DNA of 64,000 bases from Chitiniphilus eburneus (GTDB lineage Bacteria; Pseudomonadota; Gammaproteobacteria; Burkholderiales; Chitinibacteraceae), in NCBI RefSeq assembly GCF_005048205.1, contig NZ_SUMF01000005.1, forward strand, positions 62,001-126,000, written 5' to 3'. Within the stretch, counting starts at the first letter, position 1, and the number at the start of each line of letters is the position of its first letter. Positions 9,680-18,518 of this stretch are shown here, in pieces. The translations under genes and the position numbers were made by a program. The notes beneath the pieces were generated by a model that saw nothing but the letters and a program-made list of their open reading frames with translations, made no database searches and had not been told where the DNA came from.

Positions 9680-12600
9680 ATGGCTGATGTCCTCAAGCTG
9701 CGCGGTGGCGCGGCGCTCTCCGCTTTCCGCATCGAAAAACTCCAGGCCGCGCTGGCCGCGCAAGGCATACAGGCCCGGCTCTACGCCGAGTTCTGGCATT
9801 ACGCGGAGGTCGATGGAGAACTGGGCGCCGAGCAGCGCACGGTGCTGGAGCGAGTGCTCAGCTATGGCGAGCCGGCACGCGACGGTGAAGCCACGGGCAC
9901 GCTGCTGTTGGTACTGCCGCGCCTGGGCACGATTTCCCCCTGGTCGTCCAAAGCGTCCGATATCGTGCATCACTGTGGCCTGGAACAGGTGGCCCGGGTA
10001 GAGCGCGGCCTGGCGATTCATGCCAGCCATGTGGATGGCTCCCCGTTGAGCACCGCCGAGAAGAGCCTGCTGATTCCGCTGGTGCACGACCGCATGACCG
10101 AGCAGGTGTTCGAGACGCTGGACGCCGGCATCGAACTCTTCCGCCATTTCGCTCCGCGCGAACTGGTCAGCGTGGACGTGCTGGGCGGCGGCCGCGTCGC
10201 GCTGGTCAAGGCCAATGGCGAGTTCGGCCTGGCCTTGTCCGAGGACGAGATCGATTACCTGGTGGAGAATTTCGGCAAGCTGGGGCGCAACCCCACCGAC
10301 GTCGAACTCACCATGTTCGCGCAGGCCAATTCCGAGCATTGCCGCCACAAGATCTTCAACGCCGACTTCGTCATCGACGGCGAAGCGCAGGATCACAGCC
10401 TGTTCGGCATGATCCGCGAAACGCACAAGGCACACCCGGAAGGCACGGTGGTGGCGTATTCCGACAACTCGTCGGTCATCGAAGGCGCCGAGGTCGATCG
10501 TTTCTACCCCAGTGCCGGCAGTGCCGAATATGCCTTCCAGCGCCAGCAGACGCATATCCTGATGAAGGTGGAAACGCATAACCACCCGACCGCGATTTCG
10601 CCGTTTCCCGGCGCGGCCACCGGCTCGGGCGGCGAAATCCGCGACGAAGGCGCCACCGGGCGCGGCTCGCGGCCCAAGGCCGGCCTGAGCGGCTTTACCG
10701 TCTCCAACCTGAATATCCCCGGCGCGATCCAGCCGTGGGAAGACCCGGCCTACGGCAAGCCGGACCGCATCGCCAGCGCGCTCGACATCATGATCGAGGG
10801 CCCGATCGGCGCCGCGGCCTTCAACAACGAATTCGGCCGCCCCAACCTCTGCGGCTATTTCCGTACCTTCGAGGAAAGCTTCGACGGCCAGCGTCGCGGC
10901 TACCACAAGCCGATCATGATCGCGGGCGGCCTGGGCAACATCGCCGCCATCCACGTCGTCAAGAACGCCTTGCCCGAAGGCAGCCTGCTGATCCAGTTGG
11001 GCGGCCCCGGCATGCTGATCGGCATGGGCGGCGGCGCCGCCAGCTCGATGGCCACCGGCGCCAATACCGCCGACCTGGACTTCGATTCGGTGCAGCGTGG
11101 CAATCCCGAAATCCAGCGCCGCGCGCAGGAAGTGATCGACCGCTGCTGGCAACTGGCCGATGCCAACCCGATCCAGTCGATCCACGACGTGGGCGCGGGC
11201 GGTATCTCCAACGCCTTCCCGGAACTGGTGAACGACGCCCACATGGGCGCGGTGTTCGATCTGCGCAAGGTGAACATCGAAGAATCGGGCATGGCGCCCA
11301 AGGAAATCTGGTCCAACGAATCGCAGGAACGTTACGTGCTGGGCATCCACCCGCGCGATCTGCTGGTGTTCGAGGCGATCTGCGAGCGTGAACGGTGCCC
11401 GTTCGCGGTGATCGGTCGTACCACCGAACAACGGCAACTGGTGGTCGAGGACCCGCATTTCGGCAACAAGCCGGTGGACATGCCGATGGACGTGCTGCTC
11501 GGCAAGCCGCCCAGGATGACCCGCGATGTGGCGCGTCTGAAGCCCCAGTTCCAGGTGTTCGATTCGTCCGCCTGCGACCTGAAGGATTCGCTGTACCGCG
11601 TGCTGCGCCTGCCCACCGTGGCCAGCAAGAGCTTCCTGATCACCATCGGCGACCGTAGCGTCGGCGGCCTGACCGCGCGCGACCAGATGGTCGGCCCGTG
11701 GCAGGTCCCGCTGGCCGATGTGGCCGTCACGACGATGGGCTTTGCCACCTATCGCGGCGAGGCGATGGCCATGGGTGAGCGCACGCCGCTGGCACTGCTG
11801 AATGCCCCGGCTTCCGGCCGCATGGCGGTGGCCGAAGCGCTACTGAACATCGCTGCCGCACCGATCGCCGCGCTGGGCGACGTCAAGTTGTCGGCCAACT
11901 GGATGGCCGCCGCCGGCCACCCCGGCGAGGATGCCAATCTGTACGACACCGTGAAGGCCGTGGGCCTGGACCTGTGCCGCGAACTGGGCGTGTCGATCCC
12001 GGTGGGCAAGGATTCGCTGTCGATGAAGACGGTGTGGCAGGACGGCGCCGAGAAGAAGGAAGTGATCGCGCCGCTGTCGCTGATCGTGTCCGCCTTCGCC
12101 CCGGTGGCCGATGTGCGCAAGACGCTGACGCCGGTGCTGCGCGCCGAGTTCGATACCGACCTGATCCTGGTCGATCTGGGCGACGGCAAGTGCCGCCTGG
12201 GTGGTTCCGCGCTGGCGCAGGTACACAAGCAGGTTGGCACCTGGTCGCCGGACGTGGTCAGCGTGCCGCATCTGAAATCGTTCTTCGAAACGGTGCAGAA
12301 ACTCAATGCCCAGGGCCGCATCCTGGCCTATCACGACCGTTCGGACGGTGGCCTGCTGACGGCGGTGACCGAAATGATGTTCGCCAGCCACGTGGGCGTG
12401 ACGCTGGAAATCGACGAGGTCTGCATCGAGCGCCGTCGCCGCGCACGCGAAGAGGACGAGTTGTCGTCCGAGGACGTGGCGCGCGCCGAGATGGGCCGCG
12501 TGATGGGGGTACTGTTCAACGAGGAACTGGGGGCGCTGTTGCAGGTGAAGCGTAGCGACACCGCCGCCGTGATCGCCGCGTTCTCCAATGTCGGCATCCG

Positions 12601-13630
12601 CAGCGAGCTGCACGTGATCGGTACGCTGAACCACGACGATCGCCTGAAGGTGAAGAAGCGCAACCGGCTGCTGCTGGACGAATCGCGCGTCGAGCTGCAA
12701 AAGGCATGGACGGAAACGAGCTGGCGCATCCAGCGCCTGCGCGACAACCCGGCCTGCGCCGATGCCGAGTTCCATCGGCTGGAAGAACGCCACGACAAGG
12801 GCCTGTTCGCCCAACTGACGTTCGAGCCGGGCGAGGACATTGCCGGGCCGTTCATTGCTAAGGGTGCGCGTCCCAAGGTGGCGGTGCTGCGCGAGCAGGG
12901 CGTCAACGGGCAGATCGAGATGGCCGCCGCCTTTACCCGTGCGGGCTTCACCGCCGTGGACGTGCACATGAGCGACCTGATCTCCGGCCGTATCAGCCTG
13001 GCTGATTTCCAGGGCATGGCCGCGTGTGGCGGCTTCAGCTACGGCGACGTGCTGGGCGCCGGTGAAGGCTGGGCCAAGAGCATCCTGTTCAATGCCCGTG
13101 CGCGCGATCAGTTCGATACCTTCTTCCATCGCGCCGATACCTTTGGCCTGGGCGTATGCAATGGTTGCCAGATGATGGCCAACCTGGCCGGCATCATTCC
13201 CGGCGCCGAAGCGTGGCCCAAGTTCACCCGCAACCAGAGCGAACAGTTCGAGGCGCGCCTGACGATGGTGGAACTGCCGGAATCGCCATCGCTGTTCTTC
13301 GGCGGCATGGCCGGCAGCAAGCTGCCGGTGGTGGTGAGCCACGGCGAGGGCTTCGCCAACTTCAGCCAGCAAGGCGACCTGAAGCACACCATCGTTGCCA
13401 TGCGCTACGTGGACAGCCACGGCAAGCCGACCGAGGCCTACCCGGCTAACCCCAACGGCAGTCCGAAGGGCGTGGCCGGGGTGACCACCGCCGATGGCCG
13501 CTTCAGCATCATGATGCCGCACCCGGAACGCGTGTTCCGTACCGTGCAGATGAGCTGGCACCCGGATCACTGGGGCGAGGATTCGCCGTGGCTGCGCATG
13601 TTCCGCAATGCGCGCGCCTGGCTGGGTTGA
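9680..13630 (+). CDS. purL: Phosphoribosylformylglycinamidine synthase
   Basis: 1316-residue large-type FGAM synthase, which converts FGAR, glutamine and ATP to FGAM in the fourth step of de novo purine synthesis in the cytoplasm. The single-chain form typical of beta- and gammaproteobacteria is complete. The N-terminal FGAM-synthase segments include [19 protein letters not shown] and [22 protein letters not shown]-terminal class I glutamine amidotransferase carries the nucleophile cysteine in GVCNGCQMM and the HPERVFR motif. ATG 9680 matches the family N-terminus ([10 protein letters not shown]); the frame is open further upstream but not conserved. It is monocistronic and ends at a strong terminator. 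Confidence 0.98.
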   Translation: MADVLKLRGGAALSAFRIEKLQAALAAQGIQARLYAEFWHYAEVDGELGAEQRTVLERVLSYGEPARDGEATGTLLLVLPRLGTISPWSSKASDIVHHCGLEQVARVERGLAIHASHVDGSPLSTAEKSLLIPLVHDRMTEQVFETLDAGIELFRHFAPRELVSVDVLGGGRVALVKANGEFGLALSEDEIDYLVENFGKLGRNPTDVELTMFAQANSEHCRHKIFNADFVIDGEAQDHSLFGMIRETHKAHPEGTVVAYSDNSSVIEGAEVDRFYPSAGSAEYAFQRQQTHILMKVETHNHPTAISPFPGAATGSGGEIRDEGATGRGSRPKAGLSGFTVSNLNIPGAIQPWEDPAYGKPDRIASALDIMIEGPIGAAAFNNEFGRPNLCGYFRTFEESFDGQRRGYHKPIMIAGGLGNIAAIHVVKNALPEGSLLIQLGGPGMLIGMGGGAASSMATGANTADLDFDSVQRGNPEIQRRAQEVIDRCWQLADANPIQSIHDVGAGGISNAFPELVNDAHMGAVFDLRKVNIEESGMAPKEIWSNESQERYVLGIHPRDLLVFEAICERERCPFAVIGRTTEQRQLVVEDPHFGNKPVDMPMDVLLGKPPRMTRDVARLKPQFQVFDSSACDLKDSLYRVLRLPTVASKSFLITIGDRSVGGLTARDQMVGPWQVPLADVAVTTMGFATYRGEAMAMGERTPLALLNAPASGRMAVAEALLNIAAAPIAALGDVKLSANWMAAAGHPGEDANLYDTVKAVGLDLCRELGVSIPVGKDSLSMKTVWQDGAEKKEVIAPLSLIVSAFAPVADVRKTLTPVLRAEFDTDLILVDLGDGKCRLGGSALAQVHKQVGTWSPDVVSVPHLKSFFETVQKLNAQGRILAYHDRSDGGLLTAVTEMMFASHVGVTLEIDEVCIERRRRAREEDELSSEDVARAEMGRVMGVLFNEELGALLQVKRSDTAAVIAAFSNVGIRSELHVIGTLNHDDRLKVKKRNRLLLDESRVELQKAWTETSWRIQRLRDNPACADAEFHRLEERHDKGLFAQLTFEPGEDIAGPFIAKGARPKVAVLREQGVNGQIEMAAAFTRAGFTAVDVHMSDLISGRISLADFQGMAACGGFSYGDVLGAGEGWAKSILFNARARDQFDTFFHRADTFGLGVCNGCQMMANLAGIIPGAEAWPKFTRNQSEQFEARLTMVELPESPSLFFGGMAGSKLPVVVSHGEGFANFSQQGDLKHTIVAMRYVDSHGKPTEAYPANPNGSPKGVAGVTTADGRFSIMMPHPERVFRTVQMSWHPDHWGEDSPWLRMFRNARAWLG

Positions 13631-13651
13631 TCGGCCGGTCCGCAAAAAAAA

Positions 13652-13677
13652 AGGAGCGCTCAGGCGCTCCTTTTTTT
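13652..13677. terminator. Bidirectional terminator after purL
   Basis: AGGAGCGC-TCAG-GCGCTCCT stem-loop with a run of A residues before it and seven T residues at its end. It lies between convergent purL and the PEP-CTERM gene. Confidence 0.9.
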
Positions 13678-13689
13678 CATGCTCGTCGC

Positions 13690-14511
13690 TCAGGAACGCG
13701 GCTCGCCGGCGCGTGCCTTGCGCCGCCGCGCCCAGCCGACCAGCCCCCCACCGGCCAGCAGCAAGGCGGTGGTGGTGGGTTCCGGCACCGGGGTGGTGAT
13801 GGCATTGAAGGAGATGCGTTGCAGATAGAGATCGGCGCCGCCCAGATCGGCTTGCCACATGTAGACCGGCACTTCCCCATAGATCGGCACTTCGATCAGC
13901 GGGCAATCCGGCTGCCCGACGCAGAACGGGTCTTCCTGCCAATCGGTGCCGACCTGCACGATCTCGGTGCCCACCTGCACCTCGGTCCAGTCGATCGAGC
14001 CTTGCGCCTCGGCGGAGCCGCGCAGCGCCGGGGCAATCGGATCGTTGTATTGCAACTGCTGCACGAACGAGCCGCCGCCGCTGCTGTAGCTGCTCCAGCC
14101 CACGCCATCCACGCCCATGCCGACGCCACCGGGGTATTCGGTGTTGTAGCTGCCGATGAAGTCGATGGTGTAGCCGACGATCTTCTGGCCGGGCTTGGCG
14201 GTGAAAGAAAAGCCCGCGTCGAAGAAGGCGTGCACCGGCAGCAGCGGATCGCTTTCATTGATCGCGTAATCGAACAGCGATATCTGGCTGCCGAAATCGA
14301 GGGTCACCCCATTGGTGGAGGCCGAATAGCCCACGCTGTTCGGGTCCAGATAATTGGTCCAGCCCCAGTCGTAGTAGTCGATGCCGAAGGTGAAGGTATC
14401 CGGATCGAAATCGACGGTGACATGGGTGGAGTCGATGGAGGCGGGAATGGCGAACGCGGCCTGCGACAGCAGCAGGCCGGCAAGAACAGGCAAAACATGG
14501 CGCACAAGCAT
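13690..14511 (-). CDS. PEP-CTERM sorting-domain protein
   Basis: 273-residue exported protein. A signal peptide (LVRHVLPVLAGLLLSQAAFA) starts it. The C-terminus is a PEP-CTERM sorting tag: VPEP, a short hydrophobic helix (TTTALLLAGGGLVGW) and a basic tail (ARRRKAR). Such proteins are recognised by exosortase EpsH/XrtA and are tied to exopolysaccharide and floc formation. The body is beta-rich and of unknown function, with a single CVGQPDC cysteine pair. ATG 14511 is preferred over 14520 because the GGAG at 14521-14524 touches the latter but sits 9 nt from the former. No exosortase gene is in this window. Confidence 0.85.
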   Translation of the reverse strand: MLVRHVLPVLAGLLLSQAAFAIPASIDSTHVTVDFDPDTFTFGIDYYDWGWTNYLDPNSVGYSASTNGVTLDFGSQISLFDYAINESDPLLPVHAFFDAGFSFTAKPGQKIVGYTIDFIGSYNTEYPGGVGMGVDGVGWSSYSSGGGSFVQQLQYNDPIAPALRGSAEAQGSIDWTEVQVGTEIVQVGTDWQEDPFCVGQPDCPLIEVPIYGEVPVYMWQADLGGADLYLQRISFNAITTPVPEPTTTALLLAGGGLVGWARRRKARAGEPRS

Positions 14512-14604
14512 GACGATCATCTCCAGTTAATGGTTTATTTCGGGTAAGGCACCATCAGGCTAGAGCTAGCTTTGCAACAGGTTTGGTATGTCTGCTTTTC
14601 ACAT

Positions 14605-14622
14605 TATTCGAATGTACGAATA
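14605..14622. promoter_or_regulatory. Inverted repeat upstream of the PEP-CTERM gene
   Basis: TATTCG-AATGTA-CGAATA is a perfect 6-6-6 inverted repeat about 95 nt upstream of the PEP-CTERM start, in an otherwise gene-free stretch (14521-14845). It is a candidate operator by symmetry and position only. Confidence 0.3.
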
Positions 14623-14845
14623 TGACGCGGACAATTGTCACGGGCAGGTCAGGCAGGGCGGATTACGGGGTCGCTCCGCTGCACGGTGCAGCGGTCTGCT
14701 TGCGCCGGCAAGGATGAAAGGCGGGTCATGCGTGGTGAATGGTGCACTGCGGCGTAGGCGACTTACTGACCGCGAAAAAAGGATTTTCCGCGACCGTTGG
14801 TCGTGTCACTGTCGGTTGTTGCGAAAACGCCGCGCCACCGACGAA

Positions 14846-14869
14846 AAAGCCGCCAGGAAGGCGGCTTTT
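14846..14869. terminator. Terminator after the DUF4870 gene
   Basis: AAAGCCGCC-AGGAA-GGCGGCTTT stem-loop with flanking A and T runs, about 45 nt beyond the stop codon of the minus-strand DUF4870 gene. Confidence 0.75.
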
Positions 14870-14912
14870 CGCTGCCGCCGGCCTGGTGCCGCCGGCGGTA
14901 ACCAGAAGATCG

Positions 14913-15260
14913 TTACTTGATCAGGCGGATATTGAACGGCAGGCGATACGCCACGCCCTTGCTGGCGTTCACGGCGCCGAGGATGCAGAACACCAGATGC
15001 AGGATCGCCAGCACCGGGATCAGGAACACGCCGATCACGACGAAGGTGAGCACGAAGCAGGCGATGTAGCCGATGATCGCGGTGATCGACCAGTTGAGGG
15101 CTTCCTTGGATTGATCGAGGACGAAGGCATCGTCCTTCTTGATCAGGAAGACGATCAGCGGCGGAATGAAACCAAAAATCAGCGTGCCGATCCAGGTCAG
15201 CACCGCAAAGGTATTGGAATCGTTGGAAGGCGGCTGAGTGGTCGGTTGAATATCGGTCAT
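14913..15260 (-). CDS. DUF4870 (Tic20-like) small membrane protein
   Basis: 115-residue integral membrane protein with three hydrophobic helices (about 17-40, 55-78 and 80-102). Family-typical segments are FAVLTWIGTLIFGFIPPLIV, DQSKEALNWSITAIIGYIA, and the ending RLPFNIRLIK. DUF4870 proteins are common in proteobacteria and have no established function. ATG 15260 is chosen because it gives the family N-terminus (MTDIQPTTQ) and has GGGGAACAG just upstream; the frame is open further back without homology. It is flanked by terminators on both sides, so it is monocistronic. Confidence 0.82.
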   Translation of the reverse strand: MTDIQPTTQPPSNDSNTFAVLTWIGTLIFGFIPPLIVFLIKKDDAFVLDQSKEALNWSITAIIGYIACFVLTFVVIGVFLIPVLAILHLVFCILGAVNASKGVAYRLPFNIRLIK

Positions 15261-15352
15261 CTCTGTTCCCCTGTCTTTGTTGGTGCGCGGACATGCGCTG
15301 AGGCATCTTAGAGTTGAAGAAAGCATGGGTCAAATCGGCGTAAACCAGGCGC

Positions 15353-15380
15353 AAAAAAACCGGCCGGGGCCGGTTTTTTT
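15353..15380 (-). terminator. Terminator after the LivK-like gene
   Basis: ACCGGCC-GG-GGCCGGT stem with seven A residues before and seven T residues after, about 27 nt beyond the stop of the minus-strand binding-protein gene. Confidence 0.85.
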
Positions 15381-15406
15381 GTCCATCGTGGCGCGGCGCG
15401 CCGTGG

Positions 15407-16582
15407 CTAGCGCGTCAGCGTGCCGGTCGGCGCGATCATCGTCAGCTCGACGAAGTTCGAACCCAAGCGCTTGTTGGCGCCGAAATCGATGACGTAGCCG
15501 CCCAGGTCCAGCCGGGTGAGCGTTGCCAGCGCGGCGTAGGCGGCCGCACGCGTCGGCGCCTTGCCGGCACGCTTGATGGCCTCCGTTGCCAGGCGGGCCG
15601 CGATATAGCCTTCCAGCACCGCGTAGCTCGGATACTCGCCGCTGCGCAGCACCGCGCCCGCATCTTCCTGGAACTCGCGGATGAAGCGCAGTTGCATGTT
15701 GGCCGGATACGGATAGACCTGCGAGATGCCCAGGCCGTGCGCATCCTTCTTGCCCACGATGCGGATCACGTCTTCGAACTGGATCAGCGAGATGCCGTAG
15801 AGCTGGCTGGTGCCACCTGCCGCCTTGTATTGCTTGACGAAGGCGGCGGCCGGCTTGGAAATCGCCAGCACGATCACCGCCTGCGGGTTGGCCTTGGCCA
15901 GCTTGGCGGTGGCGGCGGTGACATTGCCGCTCTTGGCATCGAACGAGGCCTCGATTTCCAGCTTGAGCTGGCGCTTGGTCAGGGCGTCCTTCAGTGATTT
16001 CAGCGCAGCCTGGCCGTCGGCATCGTTCTGCACCAGCGCGCCCACCCGGGTGATCCCCAGGTTGCCGGTCAGCAGTTGCACGGTTTTTTCCAGTTCCTGC
16101 GTATAGCCGGCGCGGGTCTGGAAGATGTTCGGGTCGCCGGGAAGGCGGATCAGGTCGGCGCCGGCATGCACGCCCACCAGCGCCACGTTGGCGTTGGCCA
16201 GCACCTTGGAGCGGGTGAGTGCATCGACGGTGGCGGTGCCGTAGTAGTTCACCAGCATCAGCGCGCCTTGCTTGTCGAGCAGGTCGCGGGTGTTCTGGAT
16301 GGCTTTTTGCGGATCGTTGCCGTCGTCCATCACCTTGTGATTGATGACGGCGCCGTTGATGCCGCCGCGTGCGTTGACGCGGCCGAAATACAACGATGCG
16401 CCCAGTGCCAGCGCCTTGCCGGTATCGGCGGCGATGCCGGTGGTGGGAACGGATTGCCCGATGACGATCTCGGATTCGGGGGCGCGATTGATCGCTTCGA
16501 CCTCTTCGTCCTCCGGAGCGGCGACCGCGTTGGCCAGGACGCCTGCGATCATGCAGGGCAGCAGGAACTTGCGCAGCAGCAT
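15407..16582 (-). CDS. Periplasmic binding protein of the LivK/branched-chain amino acid type
   Basis: 391-residue exported binding protein. The signal peptide MLLRKFLLPCMIAGVLANAV ends near AA|PEDEE. The mature part has the type 1 periplasmic-binding fold, with the family start IVIGQSVPTTGIAADTGKALALG, then NARGGINGAVINHKVMDDG and YEPxx-type middle strands. Relatives bind amino acids, amides or aromatic acids for ABC import. No permease or ATPase genes accompany it, so it may be an orphan feeding a distant transporter or a sensory partner. ATG 16582 has GGGGGAGATCC directly upstream; the frame is open to 16831 but the extra N-terminus is not protein-like. Ligand not assignable. Confidence 0.83.
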   Translation of the reverse strand: MLLRKFLLPCMIAGVLANAVAAPEDEEVEAINRAPESEIVIGQSVPTTGIAADTGKALALGASLYFGRVNARGGINGAVINHKVMDDGNDPQKAIQNTRDLLDKQGALMLVNYYGTATVDALTRSKVLANANVALVGVHAGADLIRLPGDPNIFQTRAGYTQELEKTVQLLTGNLGITRVGALVQNDADGQAALKSLKDALTKRQLKLEIEASFDAKSGNVTAATAKLAKANPQAVIVLAISKPAAAFVKQYKAAGGTSQLYGISLIQFEDVIRIVGKKDAHGLGISQVYPYPANMQLRFIREFQEDAGAVLRSGEYPSYAVLEGYIAARLATEAIKRAGKAPTRAAAYAALATLTRLDLGGYVIDFGANKRLGSNFVELTMIAPTGTLTR

Positions 16583-16650
16583 CTGGATCTCCCCCTTTGC
16601 TTGAGCTGAACCCCCTTGCTGGGGGCCGTTTTTGCTATGTCCGGGGCATC

Positions 16651-16678
16651 TTAAATTAATGTCCACCGATGGTATAGT
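16651..16678 (+). promoter_or_regulatory. Possible coaD promoter
   Basis: A TATAGT -10 (16673-16678) lies 16 nt after a weak TTAAAT -35 (16651-16656), 32 nt before the coaD start codon. Confidence 0.4.
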
Positions 16679-16709
16679 GGCGGCTCGTTTCAACGATGAA
16701 GGGGCGGGC

Positions 16710-17210
16710 ATGCGGCGCGGCGTGTATGCGGGCAGCTTTGATCCGGTCACCAATGGCCACCTGTGGATGATCGAGCATGGCGTACGCCTGTTCGACGAAA
16801 TGATCGTGGCCATCGGCGAGAACCCCGACAAGCGCTACACATTCAGTGTCGAAGAGCGCGTGGCCATGTTGCGCGAGACCACCGCGCACCTGACCAATCT
16901 GCGGGTGGAAATCTTCGAGAACCGTTTCCTGGTGGATTACGCGCGCGAGGAAAGCGCCGACTATATCCTGCGCGGCATCCGCGAAGCGGCCGACTACGAA
17001 TTCGAGCGCAAGATGCGCTACGTGAACGCCGATCTGGCGCCGCACATCGATACGGTGTTCCTGATGCCGCCGCGTGAAATCGCCGAAATCAGCTCCACCA
17101 TGGTCAAGGGTCTGGTCGGCCCCGGCAACTGGGAAAGCGTGGTCTGCCAGTACGTGCCGCAACCGGTGTTCGAACGCCTGCTGGCCTGGCGGCAGTCGCA
17201 GCCCCGCTAG
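16710..17210 (+). CDS. coaD: Pantetheine-phosphate adenylyltransferase
   Basis: 166-residue nucleotidyltransferase that transfers AMP from ATP to 4'-phosphopantetheine, the penultimate step of coenzyme A synthesis. The N-terminal ATP-binding motif is [18 protein letters not shown] (TxGH as TNGH), followed by the family-typical [17 protein letters not shown] and the ISSTMVKGL signature. Length is normal for CoaD. ATG 16710 is chosen because it gives the standard N-terminus ([12 protein letters not shown]) and has GAAGGGGCGG upstream. The stop codon is TAG, whose last G is the first base of an inverted-repeat element (17210-17481). Confidence 0.96.
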   Translation: MRRGVYAGSFDPVTNGHLWMIEHGVRLFDEMIVAIGENPDKRYTFSVEERVAMLRETTAHLTNLRVEIFENRFLVDYAREESADYILRGIREAADYEFERKMRYVNADLAPHIDTVFLMPPREIAEISSTMVKGLVGPGNWESVVCQYVPQPVFERLLAWRQSQPR

Positions 17211-17481
17211 GGCGTGTCATCCAATGTTTCGCGGCAGCGCCGGGCCGAAGAAGCACCAGGCACCAGGCACCAGGCACACGACGCAGGCAATAACGGGTTA
17301 TTGGCAAGGAGTGCAACGCAGTGGATGGTGTTTTTTCGGCCCAGCCCTGCGGGTTCGGGGCATTTCGGGCGCCATGCGGCGTCGCCGGCCGCTTGCGGTA
17401 TCCATACCGCCGCGCGTCCAGCTCCTTGCATGGCATCCCGAACTGCACCGAACGCTGTCGTGAAACATTGGATGACACGCC
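17210..17481. mobile_element. Family 1 inverted-repeat element (MITE-like), copy 1, with nested insert
   Basis: 272-bp element bounded by terminal inverted repeats of about 29 bp. The left end begins GGGCGTGTCATCCAATGTTT and the right end is its complement lacking one terminal G. TA dinucleotides flank both ends (17208-17209, 17482-17483). The left TA plus the first G forms the coaD stop codon. An internal hairpin GCGGTAT-CC-ATACCGC (17395-17410) is conserved with copies 2 and 4. Relative to those copies, it contains about 106 extra bp (see 17242-17342). It encodes no protein. TA flanks suggest movement by an IS630/Tc1-mariner-type transposase, which is not in this window. Confidence 0.8.
17242..17342. 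mobile_element. Nested small inverted-repeat insert inside element copy 1
   Basis: 101-bp segment absent from copies 2-4. Its ends are imperfect 17-nt inverted repeats (GGGCCGAAGAAGCACCA against TGGTGTTTTTTCGGCCC, 15 of 17 pairing). It contains three tandem CACCAGG units (17254-17274) and a central perfect hairpin CAATAAC-GG-GTTATTG (17288-17303). The layout (terminal repeat, small two-nucleotide-loop hairpin inside) resembles the host element in miniature. Confidence 0.6.
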
Positions 17482-17568
17482 TAGCCACCGCCGTTCTTCG
17501 CCCCAACCATAGTCTTTCGGGCTGCCGCCATCCGTGCGACAGCCCTTCATCATTTCTTCAGGCCCGTC

Positions 17569-18513
17569 ATGTCCGAGATCGCCAGCTATACCAACCGCCT
17601 TGCCAAGAATGCCAAGCACTGGGGCAAATGGGCCCGCCGCCAGGGTTTGTCCTGCTATCGCATCTATGACCGTGACGTACCGGAGTTCCCGGTGATCGTC
17701 GACTGGTACGACGGCCACGTCCATCTCCAGGAATACGACACCGGCTGGGTGCAGACCGACGAAGCGCACGAGGAATGGCTGGCGGAAATCTGGGAAGCCA
17801 CGGCGCATGCGCTGGGCGTGCCCGAGGAACAGGTGGCGGTGAAGACGCGGCGCCGCCAGGAAGGCGATGCCCAATACGAAAAGACCGGGCTGGCTGGCGA
17901 GGATTTCATCGTCGAGGAAAACGGGCTGAAGTTCATCGTCAACCTGGATACCTACCTGGATACCGGCCTGTTCCTGGATCACCGCAACACGCGACAGCGA
18001 GTGCGCGGCGAGGTGAAGGGCAAGCGCTTCCTCAACCTGTTCTGCTACACCGGCGCATTCACGGTCTATGCGGCGGCCGGCGGCGCACGCGAAACGATGT
18101 CGGTCGATCTGTCCAACACCTACCTGGAATGGGCGGCGCGTAATCTGGCGGCCAACGGTTTTGCCGATGGCCTGCATCGCCGGGTGCGCCAGGACGTATT
18201 CCAGTTTCTCACCGACGCCATCGACGACGTCGCGCAATACGACGTGATCGTGCTCGACCCGCCGTCGTTCTCCAACTCCAAAAAGATGCTGGGTGTGCTG
18301 GACGTGCAGAAGGATCACCGCTGGCTGGTCGAAGCCTGCCTGGAAATCCTCTCGCCCGGCGGCGTGCTGTACTTCTCGAACAATCTGCGCAGCTTCAAGC
18401 TCGACCCCGCACTGGCGCCGCTGTGCGAGGATCTTTCCGCGCAATCGGTCCCCGAAGACTTCCGCAACAAGCGCATCCACCAGTGCTTCCGCTTCACGCA
18501 GGGCGCCGTCTGA
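17569..18513 (+). CDS. rlmK: Stand-alone RlmK-type 23S rRNA (guanine-N7) methyltransferase
   Basis: 314-residue SAM-dependent methyltransferase equivalent to the C-terminal half of E. coli RlmKL, which makes m7G2069 in 23S rRNA. Shared segments include NRLAKNAKHWGKWARRQGL, CYRIYDRDVPEFPV, NLDTYLDTGLFLDHRNTR, FLNLFCYTGAFTVYAAAGGA (SAM-binding motif I), and the catalytic-loop motif LDPPSFSNSK. The RlmL half (THUMP plus m2G2445 methylase) is absent here, consistent with the split arrangement in Neisseriales. ATG 17569 gives the conserved start; the RBS is weak. The exonuclease/GIY-YIG gene follows after 5 nt and is probably cotranscribed. Confidence 0.82.
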   Translation: MSEIASYTNRLAKNAKHWGKWARRQGLSCYRIYDRDVPEFPVIVDWYDGHVHLQEYDTGWVQTDEAHEEWLAEIWEATAHALGVPEEQVAVKTRRRQEGDAQYEKTGLAGEDFIVEENGLKFIVNLDTYLDTGLFLDHRNTRQRVRGEVKGKRFLNLFCYTGAFTVYAAAGGARETMSVDLSNTYLEWAARNLAANGFADGLHRRVRQDVFQFLTDAIDDVAQYDVIVLDPPSFSNSKKMLGVLDVQKDHRWLVEACLEILSPGGVLYFSNNLRSFKLDPALAPLCEDLSAQSVPEDFRNKRIHQCFRFTQGAV

Positions 18514-18518
18514 CCGGC

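Noticed and set aside
14588-14920. 110-codon ORF between the PEP-CTERM and DUF4870 genes
   Set aside because: It overlaps the DUF4870 terminator, has no RBS and is Arg-rich nonsense-like sequence.
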